64,000 nucleotides of DNA from Kalmusia sp. IMI 367209 (taxonomy: Eukaryota > Ascomycota > Dothideomycetes > Pleosporales > Didymosphaeriaceae), in NCBI GenBank assembly GCA_027946365.1, contig JAPEUQ010000006.1, positions 1,612,001-1,676,000 of the forward strand, given 5' to 3'. Below, piece after piece: positions 1-12,935 of the stretch. Position numbers and translations under genes: made by a program. A model generated the notes under the pieces. That model saw only the letters and a list, made by a program, of their open reading frames with translations, did not search any database and was not told where the DNA came from. The stretch's first letter is position 1, and every line of letters starts with the position of its first letter.

Positions 1-749
1 ACCCAGTCCAGCGCTCTGCAGCGACACGCACGCGTCTGCTGCCTGCCCGTCCTCGGTAGAAGCTTAACAGCCGTCAAGCACCCCTCCAGGTCAGTCCCGC
101 TCGCATTGTCGCCGCCGCCGCCGCCGCCGCGTGCGTTTGCTGCCTCTCCCGCCTCCACCTCGAACCCCAACGCCGCCCATCCGAGAAGCCTACCAGCCGG
201 GATATTTTTTTTTTTTTTGCGAGCTTGCAGTCCTGTCGCTGTAATCTGTCGGCTCACTACTGTTTCTGTCACGCTTTTCCTCGCTCGCTGTTGAGCGCTT
301 CGTCTGCGCCGCCCACTACCTTCTGCCGCTTTACTGAGCACCTTTGTGTAGCAGCGCTAGCTGCAAGCGTTGCTCTGCTGTGTCCTGCATTGCTGACTCT
401 TGGACAGCTTCGTGCAACTACGTCTCGCGTAGCATAGAGATTTGGCTTGCGCTCATAAACCACCCCCAAACGCATCGTTTGCACGAGCCCTGCCGCCGGG
501 AGACCTCATCGCAACACGAAATCTCGTCAACCTACGTAAATCCTCCTCCGCTTACCAAATACCGAGCGAAGCGCCTTGTTGAGACTTTGCGTCAGGACGT
601 ACGGAGAGGTCGAGCATTGAACCTCTCCGGACAAGACAGCATCCGCACCTGTACTGGCCAGGCCTTGCAGTGCTCCCGCTGGGGACTACGAGCATAATTA
701 CACCTTTGAGCACTCAGAATAAAGATCATAGCTCGAAGCCAAGAGCACC
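1..749 (+). other. Leader/upstream region of the LARP1-like gene
   Basis: No convincing protein-coding gene is seen here. It holds a CCG/GCC trinucleotide run (about 111-130) and a T14 homopolymer (205-218), and the last 300 bases are rich in C and A. The short open frames have no recognisable domain. It is probably promoter plus a long 5' UTR of the gene starting at 750; a 5' UTR intron cannot be excluded. Confidence 0.5.
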
Positions 750-3700
750 ATGGCAACAACAGCAACCTCACGCACGGGCAGCGATGCTGCCTCTGTGCCA
801 TTTTCCTACGCACAAGCCGCGAAGGGTCTGTCGGCGGCGCCAGGCTCGTCGACCAACGCTAGCAAGACCTCATCTGGCGATGTAACGCCTGCTAAGGACT
901 CACAAACGGTGACTACGTCTGCCGCAGCTGTCATGAGCTGGGCCGAAGACGCCGAAGCCAATGATCCTCGGTCCGAAAAACTGTCAGGTGCACGCGAGTC
1001 ACGGATCCAGGCTCCAAAAACTGCCGGGGCGTCTAGGGAGTTGACTGCTTCGATATTGTCGTCCCCAGAGATGGGGGCTTCGACCGCCTCGACTGTTACC
1101 AAAGATGACGATGTCTCATCAGTACCGAATACCTCTTCGGATTCGACCTGGGAGAACAAGTCTCAGGCTTCCACCTCAGTAGATAAATCAACTGAACCAA
1201 GCGAGAAATCTTCCCAGAAAGCCAAAGCCAAGAAGGGGGAGCAGCCATCTGCGAAGCCCCTTCAGGAAGCACCTGTCCCGATGGTGAACATTTGGCAGCA
1301 ACGAGCTGAATCACGACAGAAGCCAGGAAAATCAAATGCGGCAAATGCACAACCCAATGGGGTGTCTGCAGGGATTCCGTCCTCCGTCAAGCAGTCGAAA
1401 GACACTGCGGAGAACGGTGAATCGAGGGGAAAGATTGTGGCGGCTGATGGCAAGCTACGTAGTTCAGAGGAAGACAAGGCCCAGCTAGGTCGGCAGGATT
1501 CGAGAAATGAGACCGATGTAGACAAAGTCAAGAAGAGCGCAAAAGGTCGACAGCAAGAGAAAGACACGAGACCGATTTCGACCGTCTTTTCTCTCCCACC
1601 TGATCGTGACCAAGAGTCTTGGCCAACTATGGAGACTGCAATCGATGAGGACCGCAAGAAAGCGCAAGAGAAGACCGAGAAATCGGATAAGGACCGCAAA
1701 GAAACTTCGAGTAGCAAGGCTGGTGGCAAGGGAAAGTGGGTAAATGTACCAATTGTCCCCACTGTCGTGTTCAATACGCCCCTGCCTAGCAGTGGTGCTC
1801 GGCGAGGCGGACGGAACGCGGCTCGTGGTGGAACTCAGAGCGGTGGTCGTGCGGGCGGTTTCAGCGCAAACGGACCTGAAAAGGAAACCTCTGCGCCCGT
1901 GACCATGTCGAACGGTGATCAGTCAAGGCGCGGCCGTCCTGATGCGTCCGCTCGTGAGTCTTCTCCTAAAGGCAAGCGTACTGTCAGCGCTGGTTCGCTT
2001 GCTGCTAAGGACAAGCCCGCCCAATTGAACGGAGAGAAGCTCCCAAAAACTGCCCAAGTTGATGCAGACGCTCAATTGAGGGGAACCTCAGTTTTGGCAG
2101 AGTCGCAGAACAACGCTGCAGGAGCTGGCCAGCACAATACATTCCCCCGACAGTATCCGTCAAGTCGCCCTAACAAGGGTAGGAGAGCGGATTGGCCTAG
2201 TCAGGACAGGAGGAAGGATGGTGACTCGGTTTCGCCCATGAAGGAGAATGGCGTGAACATTGATCACCGCACTTCTTCGTCAACTCAGACTGATGGTAAG
2301 TCGCGATGCATGCCCTCAAATTCACCTGGCTCACAGTTCGCAGCTCCAGAGGATGTAGACCGCCGATCTTCAAATTATGCAGACGGCCAACCACCACACC
2401 AGTCGAAACGAGGCAACAACGACCGCTTTGGATCTTTCTCTAGTCGCGAACGCCGTGGCGGCGGCGCACGTGGTGGTCGAGGAGGTAGTTACTCAAATGG
2501 CCACCAGTTCGCCAATGGTCACACGTCTGTGAAACCGTCTTCAACATACCCCGGACCGATGTCACCTACGACATTCAATCCAGAGCAGACGCCTTATTTT
2601 CCTCCACCCAACCGGTTTAGGAACGGTCCACGCTCGCAGTCAGTCACAACCGAGAACGTATATCGCATGCCTGGCCAATACGGCGGACCTCAACAGCAGA
2701 TACCCCCCATCAACACATATACGAACGGCAATGTGTACGACTATTCTATGATGCAACCTATGAGTGCTGTGCCATACGGTCAATTCGGCATGGACCATTT
2801 TGCTTTGTTTTCTATGGTCACTACTCAGCTGTAAGTTTCTGATCAACGTACGTGGGGACCATACTCATCATGGCTAGGGAATACTATTTCTCCTTGGAGA
2901 ATCTGTGCAAAGATATGTTTTTGCGAAAACACATGGATTCGAAAGGTTTCGTTTACCTCAATGTCATCGCTGACTTCAATCGAATCAAGCATCTCACTAC
3001 TGACCTGGAGCTGATCAAACTTGTGTGCTATCAATCGCGCACGATCGAGTTCCGAGTCGGACACGACGGAAAAGATAGACTACGGGCGCGAGAAGGGTGG
3101 CAGCAATGGGTTCTACCAATCGCTGAGCGAGACTCTTCAGCGCAAAATGAAGGACCCGAGGAGCTTTACAACCCTCCCATTCCCCACCCAAACGGGTTTG
3201 ATCCCAATGGCAACCCGCGATATCCCGACATGTCTGCGACCTCACCAACAGCGCCAGTCACGTTCGGAAGCGAAGGACCGTATCCAGCGGTGAACGGATT
3301 TCACCCAGGCGCTTCCCAACACGGCCCAGTGCTTCCGAACGAGGGCCAAACCAACGGTGTGATTGCTGAAGGTGTAAACGGCAATGCCATTCCGAATGGT
3401 CATCCAATCGACAATTCGACAAAGGCTGTGAGTGGCGAACCCGATTCATTTTCTGATGCGCAAGTCGAGTCTTTGACCGTCATTGTCCGAAAGCAAGACC
3501 ATTCTCAGATGCCAGTTTTGCCTCCTTCTACAACGCGTACATTTTCTAATAGACCATACAGTAGGAATGAGGTGTCAGACAAGTCTGAAGAGAGGGTTGA
3601 TTGTCACGTCAATACCACGCCGAATGGCGCTTGTTCTTCCTCTGGGTAGGCGCCAAGACTAAGACCTAACGACAGTGTGCTGATTTGCCTGGTAGGGTCG

Positions 3701-4257
3701 AAAGCCAAGTCCAATATCAGCCTCAGAGAACTACGAGCCCCTTCGCGTCAACCTCTTCGATCACCCCATTTCGCCTGTATTGGGTGAAAGACAACGCTGC
3801 ACCTGTCGATAATGTTCCCCTCGATTGTTTCCACGAATCCTATCACGTCCTTCGGTCGAAAGCGCTCCAGCAGCGCCAACAGTCGTTTTCCGGTAGCTGC
3901 TCATATGACATGAGTGTGCTATACCAATTTTGGTCTCATTTTCTCGTCCGTAACTTCAATACCCGAATGTACGACGAGTTTCACCTGTTTGCTTTGGAAG
4001 ATGCTCGCGATCATCTGTCGGAAGTTGGCCTTTCTATCCTGATCAAGTTCTACGGAGAGTCGTTGCTATCATGTCAAAATGTCATTCGGGACCGTGTTGC
4101 CCACGATTTTGTCGATTTGATACGGTCGGAGAACGAACATCGTCGCCCAGCTTTTCAGCAGCTACGATTGGTGTTACATAACGACAACATGAATGCTCAG
4201 AACCGGATACGTATTAATGATTTCCTGGATGACCAGCTTAAAGCTTCACTGGAATGA
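750..4257 (+). CDS. LARP1-like La-motif RNA-binding protein (fungal Sro9/Slf1-type), 1136 aa
   Basis: Three exons: 750-2830, 2878-3645, 3696-4257, with introns of 47 and 50 nt. Both junctions restore frame exactly; the first joins ...VTTQL to EYYFSLENLCKDMF. The start has a good context (CACCATGG). Residues 1 to about 690 are low-complexity, Ser/Lys-rich and disordered, with RGG/RGRG patches. The La motif follows at about 695-770 (EYYFS, NLCKDMFLRKHMDS, GFVYLNVIADFNR). Near 1020-1070 lies a DM15-like segment (YQFWSHFLVRNFNTRMYDEF, LFALEDARD, FYGES), the hallmark of LARP1. Members of this family bind mRNA (5' TOP or poly(A)) and act in cytoplasmic translation and mRNA stability; that role is inferred from family. 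LARP1 and the yeast Sro9/Slf1 set share the La motif, but the DM15-like tail argues for LARP1 proper. Confidence 0.9.
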
Positions 4258-5340
4258 TGCTGGCATGTCTTCCTCTCGCAGCAAATTTGGTCTCTTGCTT
4301 CGATGTGTCTGCATCTATGGTTGTCGGCCGGCTCTTGCGGTCCCAACGTTCCCTTTTCGTGGCGATTCTACATTTGGGCCATGTTACTCCTAATTCTTTC
4401 CATAACGAGCAAACAATGAGGCGTTTCCTCGCTTACTGCACGAAAAGTTTATTTTGGCGTTAGTACACGAGCATGGGGCTGCATTTTTACATTCTACTTT
4501 GAGAATAGACTCAACACGTGGAGGAACTGAGGCCTTCTTTATGCTTCCCTGGATGGAGCCTTCCCTTTCGGACGAGATACCTGAGATACCTAAGCTTTTT
4601 CTTTGGACAATCCTCTCGGAAATTGAATCTTCTCTTTTTCAAATCATTCGGAACGCATGGGGAAGGGCATTGTGGCTGGCGTCCCCCTTTCTTCTCCCTC
4701 TATCAACTTCAAAAAGCCCAGCATAGCGGCATTTTTGTGTCCCCGTTTTCTTCGTCACATTGAAGTTTCTCCCCTTCTACTTTGTGGGTATGGGCAAAGG
4801 AAGGGTCTTACCAGGTGGTCGCCGTTGGCCCCGGGTAAATAAAAGCTGTTCGTTCAGTGCATTTTTGGGTCCACTTACGGAATTGATTGTAGTATGTGGA
4901 TTATCAGAACGAATCATCAATGTGTATTCGACGTGTGCATTCCGGTTTATCGTATTCTTTTTGACTTAATTCTACAAAAAAATTTAGGCCTATTGCTCAT
5001 CCTGACGACATAAGTGGGCTTGGGTAGTTAAGCATTGCTTCAGACATTGGATACAAAGACCGTGCTACGCCCTGGTAAAAAAATATATAAAGCAAGTGCT
5101 GCTCTGTCTAGTTGTAAGTAAATCCTATAATTTTAGTCAATGACATGTTGCGGAAGAGGTGCCCAGTTCCTCGGAAATGGTTTATACACGTGACTGGGCA
5201 ACTTCCGACATGCCGATGTGCTGCGCCACCCGGGCTTGATCGGACCCTATGCTCGGTGGCGACATTGACTCTTCCCCACACATCCGTTCTCGTCCTACTT
5301 ACCTACACAGTTCTCTTTCTACTGGTAACAAACTACCAAC
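4258..5340. other. Intergenic region, no gene seen
   Basis: 3' flank of the LARP1-like gene followed by the promoter of the next gene. AATAAA at 4838-4843 could serve as a poly(A) signal. Several frames of 60-90 codons are open but show no domain or composition of a real protein. Confidence 0.5.
5084..5091 (+). promoter_or_regulatory. TATA-like element
   Basis: TATATAAA lies about 250 bp upstream of the ATG chosen at 5341. The position is plausible for a core promoter with a 5' UTR of about 200 nt, but fungal TATA boxes are weak predictors. Confidence 0.35.
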
Positions 5341-6731
5341 ATGGCGCCTGCGTTGGCGCGAATACATCAACTGGTCGCAAAGAACGCGAAAGTGTTCAAG
5401 TGAGTACATTAGCATCTGTGCATACTAGCAATGACGCTGACGTCAATAGGGCGGCCTGGAAACACACAGCGAAACTCGTTCAGAATCAACTTCCTGCCTC
5501 TGTTCGACCTAGTCAAGCTGAACTTCAGCCTATTTTCGCAAGACATGCTCCGAAGCACCCGATCCATCGCGTTGCTCTGTTGAAGCAGAGCAGAGGCCGC
5601 TGGTATACGACTCATAGCACCATCTCCGCCACCGTTCGACGCTTCACTTCCTCTACGCGATCCTCTGGCGTCAAATTTGATCGATCGACACTGCCGAAGT
5701 CTCGAGTTGGCGATGCAGTAATTAGGCAGACTGGTCGAGCGCCCTTCGCGTCAACGCTCCGACCCAATCTCACTGGCGGCACACTTGGACGTACAGCTGG
5801 TGGCTATGCATGGGGCTCAGGCCGCGCTGGCGGTGCTCGATACTTCTCACACGGCCCCGCAGCTCCTGCTCAGGTCATCAATAATGTCTCGCAGGCCGTT
5901 CGAGCTTTCATGCTCGGAGGGCAGAAAGCGCAGTTTGACGGCGTCAACCCGCACACCGGAGAGAAGCGCTTCAAGTCAATCTCGGCCCTGCAGGATAAGG
6001 TTAATCGCACATTGAACAAAGTCCCGAAGGTCACACCAGGTTCTTACATCAGCTTCAACATCAACCCAACCGTCACTGCGCTCTCTCCCCTTACTGCCGC
6101 ACAAGGTTTCGCTTCATTCACACAGGAGAAGGAGTCGCTCAACAAGGATGGCTTCTTAGACATTCTGTCCGTTGACTTCTCCCGTGCTGTCAAGGAACTT
6201 GCAGGAACACTCAAAGATCTTCAACGCCTATCGACTTTAGGAGATTTACCAATCTCATATGAACATTCCACGCTCAGGGTCCATTTCCCCGGCTGTGACG
6301 CCGAGATTGTGGAGAAGATTTGCGACGAATTTTGCGTCCAGCGCGGTGTTATATCGCAAGATGAAGATTTTGACGCCTTTGTTGGCACAGAGATAGCGCT
6401 CCTCTTTCCTTTCGCACCAACACGCTCACCCTCTGAGTGCTCCTTCTATGAGAAGTCTGTCGCAGAGCGTCAATACCCAATAGATTGGCGGCCGATGATG
6501 GCATCGTCTGTATTTGATTCTGATTCCGATCGTTACTCTATACACTCCGAGGACGGCATGGAGTATGACGATGCACTTCAAGACAATCCTTGGATGATTC
6601 CAGATGAAGAAGGGTATGAAAGCCTTCATGCCAGTGACGTGGATGAATACGATACGCACTCGCCGCTCGAGTATCAGGGCATTGAGGGTATATACAGGTT
6701 CATGGAACATTGTGAGGCGAGCTCGAGATAG
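5341..6731 (+). CDS. Conserved filamentous-fungal protein, 446 aa (relatives carry a 'casein kinase II beta 2' label)
   Basis: Two exons: 5341-5399 and 5450-6731, with a 50-nt intron (GTGAGT...AATAG). The N-terminus becomes MAPALARIHQLVAKNAKVFK joined to AAWKHTAK, which reads as a family start. An open frame reaching back to 5145 reads through the intron in another frame and was rejected. The N-terminal third is basic and Arg/Ser-rich, possibly a mitochondrial presequence. A conserved core follows (RAFMLGGQKAQFDGVN, KRFKSISALQDKVNR) and the C-terminus is acidic (DSDSDRYSIHSEDG...). From memory, Pezizomycotina homologues carry an old 'casein kinase II beta 2 subunit' label, but I see no CK2-beta zinc finger here, so the function is unknown. 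Confidence 0.75.
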
Positions 6732-7363
6732 GAGACAAGTATGGCATCTTGTGAGGAGGAATGATTTTTCAGATACCAATTGGCTTCAAATTGGCCGCGC
6801 TGGCGTTTATGGCTACATACATCGATGTTGGATCGCTCATTAGTTCCTTCTCCTATATAGTAACATGAAATCAACACAAAGAGCATCTAATGCCTTTCAT
6901 TAGGGACTTCAATCGCTTATACCGTGACACTCGTAAGTATTCATCGACAAGGCTACAAGGTCTTTTCAGCGGTCCCGGCGGATGTTCCCCTCGAATGCTC
7001 TTTTCTCCCAAGTTCACCCCACTAGCTTAATAAGCCAACCTATCTACCCGGTGCAAGCATCACAGCATCTAAGCTCCGAGACACTTCCGATACATTCTGC
7101 ATCCACCTCAAAGTATTGAAATACTATCTACGGGTGTAGCATAGGTTTGATTAAGTGGTACCTTTTGCAAGCGGCATCGTGTATCTGCAGCGGCCGGTAC
7201 CCCACTATTAAGCTTTCTGCACCAGTCCGGTGTATCAACATCGAGTGCGTTTTAAAAGATCGTCTTATTCAACGCAACATCAATCACACAAATATAACAA
7301 GACCTAATCTACGACAGAAAGCGGTTAAGATTTAGAATTTTTGGTATATCGACGACGACAAGC
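6732..7363. other. Intergenic region, no gene seen
   Basis: Contains the 3' flank of the upstream gene and the promoter of the FAH/hydrolase fusion gene. Nothing distinctive was seen. Confidence 0.5.
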
Positions 7364-9303
7364 ATGGACTTCGCCTTCTCGAATACGAATCCTTTGCGCT
7401 CTAGGACCAACGACGACACTTTCACAAATTACGTCTCGTATCAGGATCCTCAAATAGACAAACCTCGCGTTGGTCACTATGATCTCACCAACAAGACAGT
7501 GCGACCCCTGAGGTTCTTATCCGGGACGCCAATATCGAACCTGTATCAAGTCATCGAAGCTGGATCATCTCGTATTATTAGCTCTGGCGAGGTTTATCCT
7601 GTCGCTTCTTTGAAGATCCTACCACCTCTGACCGGTCGCGATGTCCTTTGTGTGGGAAAGAATTATGCTGAACATGCTAAAGAATTCAATTCCAGTGGCT
7701 TTGATAGCAGTGATAAGGTCGACCAGCCGTCGCATCCGGTCATCTTCACTAAGAGGTATACTTCTATCATCGCTGACGGAGAGGACGTTCTTTCGCACCC
7801 AGAATTTACACAGACAGCGGACTACGAGGGTGAGATTGGTGTCATCATCGGGCAAGCAGGATTTCGTATCGCAGAGAAAGATGCTATGAATCATGTTTGG
7901 GGATATACGATTATCAACGATATGACGGCTAGAGAGAGACAGCGGGATCACAAGCAATTCTATATTGGGAAGAGCGCAGATACCTTCTGCCCTATGGTAA
8001 GCTGTCATTTACATCGTATACATGAGGTTATGCTGATTTTCTCACTATAGGGACCGATTGCTGTGCCGGCTTCGAAGCTGCCGAAAATATTGAGAGTGCA
8101 GACGCATGTCAACGGCGAGCTGCGGCAAGATGCTACGACGGATGATCTCATTTTCTCAATTCCCCATTTGATCAAAACCATGTCGGAGGGCCAGACCTTG
8201 ATGCCGGGCGACGTGCTTGCCACTGGAACAGTGAGTTTCCCTGCGAGCTTGCCATACATAGCAGCTACTTACTGTTCGAATAGCCCGCCGGTGTCGGCAT
8301 AGGACGTAAGCCACCTATATATCTTCATTCTGGCGATATAGTATCGATCTCCGTCACCGGCTTAGGGACCCTCACGAATCGGATCGCCTCTTTAGAGGCG
8401 CTTAATGTGACGTTAGAGCGATACAAGAAGAACGATTCGTTATTCGGGCTCGTCAATGCCGCGAAGTCACCGAATGCTAAGGTTTTGACTACGATCAACA
8501 GCAAGCCGCTAAGCTACAAAAAGGCCGGCAAAGCCAACGGTCCCCCTATGGTATTCGTTCACGGCCTCGGTGCGACATCTGAGTATTTCACCCCTTTAAT
8601 TAGCGCGATGAACCTCGGCGACAAGTACAGTATCCACCTCTTCGATATCGAAGGCCACGGTCTCTCACCTTCACATCCCCTCAGCACTGTGAGCCTCTCC
8701 TCGTTAGCCTCCGATCTAAACGGGGTTTTCGAGCACGCAGGAATTGCTTCGGATGCTACCCTCATAGCGGATTCAATGGGCTGTTTGATCGCCCTGAAAT
8801 TTGTTGAGTCTCATTCAATGAAGGTGTCTAAACTGGTATTGATGACTCCAACGCACCCTTCACTCCTGGATGCACTTAGCGAAGACTTATACAAAAGTGC
8901 GGAGACTGCGAGGGCATGGGGTATGATGGCTATTGTTGATAATGCTGCCAGTATTACTACTCAGGGTAATCCAAGCCTGTTGGGACCGCTAGCGTTGGCA
9001 GCGATGCGAATGAGTTTGTTGGGTCAGGATTCTGAAGGGTATGCAAAAGGGTGCATGGCTTTTGCTAGAGCAAAGGAGGAGCTGGAAGGGAGGAATCCTC
9101 AAAGGAAAGAAATGAAAATGAGGAGTTTGGTTATTGAGGGCGATCAGTCTGAATCTAGTCTAGGTGAGCTGAGGGGGCTATACGCGCATGCGTTGGGGGA
9201 TGATTTGAGGATTGCATGCCTGAATCAGATAAGTCAATGGGCAGTCTTCCAGAAATTGGAAGAGCTGGCTAGGGTTGTAGACGGCTTTTTGGATGAAGAG
9301 TAG
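7364..9303 (+). CDS. Fusion protein: fumarylacetoacetate hydrolase-family domain plus alpha/beta hydrolase, 610 aa
   Basis: Three exons: 7364-7996, 8051-8230, 8284-9303; introns of 54 and 53 nt, both phase 0. The first half is an FAH-family domain: GKNYAEHAKEF, the metal-site DYEGEIGVIIG near residue 155, INDMTARERQ, KSADTFCPM/GPIAVP across intron 1, and ATGT/PAGVGIGRKPP across intron 2. This group includes fumarylpyruvate hydrolases and acylpyruvases that cleave C-C bonds with Mg2+/Mn2+. There is no stop before the second half, an alpha/beta hydrolase: FVHGLGATSEYF (oxyanion loop), ADSMG with Ser435 as nucleophile, and EGDQ as the likely acid. Where relatives have GHW near the C-terminus this protein has SQW (Gln589), so the usual catalytic His seems absent. 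Exon 3 carries both the FAH tail and the whole hydrolase, so the fusion needs no splice assumption. Confidence 0.88.
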
Positions 9304-10146
9304 AGCATATTAATCTAGATAGTAGAAATAGGTTGCACAATGATAGAAATACAAGGTCGTCGTTTCACGACCAAGTGAGAACATAGTATAGAACCGGTCA
9401 TCATGGTCAGTGCCGGCCTTCTCGCTAGGAATGCATTGTTGTCTGTTTTTCTGGTCCGAAGAAGTAATCTAACGGCATTTGCATGACGATCTGTCATGGT
9501 ACATAAATCCGAAGCTACGGAGAAAACTCATTTGTTGAAAGTTCAACACGGTTCAATCAGAGATCACTGAAGATTAACAGTTCATTGGGTCTCGAATCAA
9601 TATCGTATCTCAATGCAGCTGCTCGGAGAGCGAAGACATCTCCGACGCAATATCACATGTTGGGTCCACTATGACCAAAACTCGCTAAGTAGCTTCGTGC
9701 GAAACTGAGGAAGCTATACCTCGTCGATGAACCCTATACGTAATTCAGACCGTCGAGTCCTGCTCCCCGTGCTGAAGTAACAAACTGTTAAGAGTCACCA
9801 AAAGATAATAATCCCAACTATCGCCGACGACCGCACCATCTCCGCATTATCCGCGGATCCACATCGTGCTCGAAAGGGGAAAGCCTGAAGTGGGCCAATG
9901 AGAGTGGTGCAGCCCGACTAAGCTATCGCGTAAAACTTTCTTATTTCCGAAGGTGGAGGAACTTTTAGCGCTGGTGACGGCTCTATGTACGTTTCGATGA
10001 CTCCATTTTTTTCTCTTCCACCCCATCTTTGGCTATAAAGATGAGTGCCCTGATATTGCGACCATTTATGAGCGCCAGATCAAAGTGAAGAGCGAGAGAA
10101 ATTGCCCTCGATATTTCGCAGTTGGATAGACGAGTTTTCGGAATCA
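9304..10146. other. Intergenic region, no gene seen
   Basis: 843 bp between the fusion gene and the transporter. Only the TATA-like site near its right end stands out. Confidence 0.5.
10034..10039 (+). promoter_or_regulatory. TATA-like element of the MFS gene
   Basis: TATAAA in the context GGCTATAAAG, 113 bp upstream of the chosen ATG at 10147. Consensus and spacing are good for a fungal core promoter. Confidence 0.45.
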
Positions 10147-11695
10147 ATGACGAACTCTTTAACCGAGGTCGAAAAGGTGGAAGATGATAAAATCAACACG
10201 CCAGATAGTCCGTCGCGATCGGATACGAGCAGGATTAGTGTCGATAAAGGAGTGAATGGAGAAGTGGAAGGGAGCGAGCCAGCGAAAGAGCAAGGGCTGA
10301 GCGAGAAAAAGGACGATGTCCCGCCTAATGGAGGATACGGTTGGGTTTGTGTCGCATGTGTTGCAACGATCAATGGGTGAGTTACTCGAATCCTCTATTC
10401 TAGCACAATGATTTCAGTGTGCTCAACTGGCATGAGTTAACAAAGGCAGACACACTTGGGGTCTGAACTCCTCCTACGCTGTCTTCCTAGCATATTACCT
10501 TGCCAACAATGTCTTCCCCGGTGCCTCACCTCTCGAATACGCCTTCATCGGTGGATTATCCATATCTCAAGCACTCGTAGTCTCTCCGGTCGCCACCCTA
10601 ACTACACGCCTCTACGGAACACGCACTACCCTACTTATCGGTGTTTGTTTTGAAGCAGTTTCGTTTATCGCAGCCTCCTTTGCCACCAAAATATGGCACC
10701 TGTTCCTGTCTCAGGGTATCTGTTTTGGATGGGGAATGGGCTTCCTGTTTGTTGGCAGCGTTGTCATAGCGCCGCAGTGGTTTACGACGCGCCGAAGTCT
10801 TGCAAATGGGTTCGCAGCCGCTGGTTCTGGGCTGGGAGGACTGGTGTATTCCTTGGCCACACAAGCGATGATCAAGAGTATTGGGCTGCCGTGGGCGTTC
10901 CGTACGTTGGGAATCATCGCGTTTGTGGTCAATACCACCTGCTCGCTGCTCGTGAAAGACCGCAATAAGCAGATTGGAAGCTCACAGCTTTCCTTCGACT
11001 ATCGTCTATTCAAGAGGCCGCAATTTTTGGGGCTCCTGGTATTTGGATTTCTTTCCATGCTGGGCTATGTCGTCCTGCTGTTCTCTTTGCCAAACTACGC
11101 CAGGACGGTGGGAATGACTGCTTCCCAGGGCTCAATCATTGGCGCAGTGCTGAATCTCGGTCAAGCGCTTGGCCGCCCACCTATCGGCTATTTCAGCGAC
11201 TCGCTCGGACGACTGAATATGGCTGCGTCGATGACAGCACTGTGCGGAGTATTGTGCCTGGTTGTGTGGATCTTCGCAAAGAGTTTCGGAGTCTTGATCT
11301 TCTTTGCCATTGCCGGAGGATCCGTAGCGGGTACGTATTGGGCAGTCGTCGCACCTATTACAACAGAAGTCATGGGCATTGTCGACCTGTCGAGCGCACT
11401 GTCGATTACGTGGCTGGTTTTGTCGATGCCAACGACGTTCTCTGAGCCGATTGGCTTGGAGATTGTTGCGTTCAATGGGGGCAGTTATACGGGCGCGATC
11501 TTGTTCACGGGATTTATGTATCTTGGTGCTGCATGTATTTTGTGGCTTGTAAGGGCTTGGAAGATTGGTGAGCTAGAAGAGACGGAAGCGAAGGTACAGG
11601 TGGAGGTCGCTGGTGTTCAAGCCGGTGGACAGACGATTGATCTGCCTACTAAGACAAATTTTATAAGAAGGCTGGTCATGTGGCGGAGGGTTTAG
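10147..11695 (+). CDS. MFS transporter, monocarboxylate-porter (MCT) type, 492 aa
   Basis: Two exons: 10147-10379 and 10450-11695, with a 70-nt intron (GTGAGT...GGCAG) inside the first helix. The start is the first ATG of the frame (MTNSLTEVEKVED). A hydrophilic cytosolic N-terminus of about 60 residues ends in DVPPNGGYGWVCV, the conserved MCT signature DG/NGGYGW preceding TM1. After splicing comes GHTWGLNSSYAVFLAYYL, again typical of fungal Mch/Esbp6-like proteins. About 12 hydrophobic segments follow, with GRPPIGYFSDSLGR as the cytosolic loop motif. The likely role is plasma-membrane transport of a monocarboxylate or similar small acid; the substrate cannot be read from sequence. Its neighbour is an FAH-type keto-acid hydrolase, so a metabolic link is possible but unproven. 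Confidence 0.9.
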
Positions 11696-12935
11696 ATAGG
11701 AGGAAATCCACCAGAATTTCACGTGGCACCAAGACGCTTCTGATTGAGATTGACTGTGCTCGGTACGCCCTCCTAGTTCCCGTCCACTAGCAGTTAGCCA
11801 GGCACCCTGAAATCCCTGGGTCAGGGCCACCCCAAGCCAGCGAGGTTTGTTCGAAACATCTTTTTGATGTTCGCGCTGCTTCACGTGTCAAAGTTGTCGA
11901 GGCCTTCAAGGTTGTTCGCTAGCTTGTTGCGAGCGCTAACATCCAATGGTTGACATTAGCCGCAACAGGCTGACACTTGACGTGGCAGTCCAACGAACAT
12001 GGTGCGTTCGGTTATGAGTGTTTGGGCCGAGAGTAGGGTTGGTTGTAAAGCATCCATTCTGTGCGGAATGTATGTCTGGCTTCAGAGGCTCCCTGATCGA
12101 GCCTTTTCATTGATCAGTGTCCCCTAATACTGCAAGGCGTTCAGAGGCGCTCCGGATAAACGCGTTTCTCTACCTTTCGACGTTAACAACACTGGTCCTC
12201 TGTGAGATAAACACGTCTGCGAAGCTGAGCGGGCACGAAGCTGCAGCATGTGACCGCATTGACTGGGAATAATTGCAAATGAAAGCGTTCGTGGTCTACG
12301 ATCGGCTACGTCAGGGGCACCCGACAGACATGTCGAAGCTCTGCTGCCAGCATCTTCGCAAGTGAACGTACAGCTGTAATAACTTCTCAATGTTCCGACT
12401 AACCTGCCTGCTCGTGCGCCCTGGAATGCGCCCTGCGTCTCGCCTTGTTGGGCATTCATTCTGTGCAACTCGGACGGCGTGGTGCAGCGTGGGGACCCAC
12501 CCGAGCTTCAACCCCTGCACACACGTTGGACAACCCAACCAATCGGTAAAGGTGGCTGACTTAAGCTTCCCTCCTTTCCACAATTTCCTCTCGACCTCGT
12601 CGGCGGCACCCTCCACCACCGTGTCCCTCTGCCCTTTTGCTGCTGCTGCTTCGGCGGGATGCTCACTGCTGTCTCCTCGCCCGTGCTAACTAACCTCATG
12701 TCGCTCTTTTAGCCATATCGCGCGCCTTTCTTTTGTCGACATAATTTATATCGCGTCAACGTCACACGCTGGCCTCCCGCCTCAGGTCCCTCGACGCCCT
12801 AAGCACGCGTTGTTTGCACCGCCAACTCGAGGGTCACTCGAACCACCGTACGACTCGATAATACACCCGTTGTTTGGCGCGTCTTGGTCCTGGAAAGTTC
12901 GCGTTTTCTGCTCGGGGCCGTACGACTGCCCTTGA
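11696..12935. other. Intergenic region and long leader of the giant gene
   Basis: 1.24 kb without a credible gene. The right half (12560-12930) is C/T-rich, as in many fungal promoters and 5' UTRs. Confidence 0.5.

Noticed and set aside
5145..5340. Upstream extension of the gene at 5341 to an ATG at 5145
   Set aside because: The extended frame reads the intron and a different frame of exon 1; the spliced start MAPALARIHQL is better supported.
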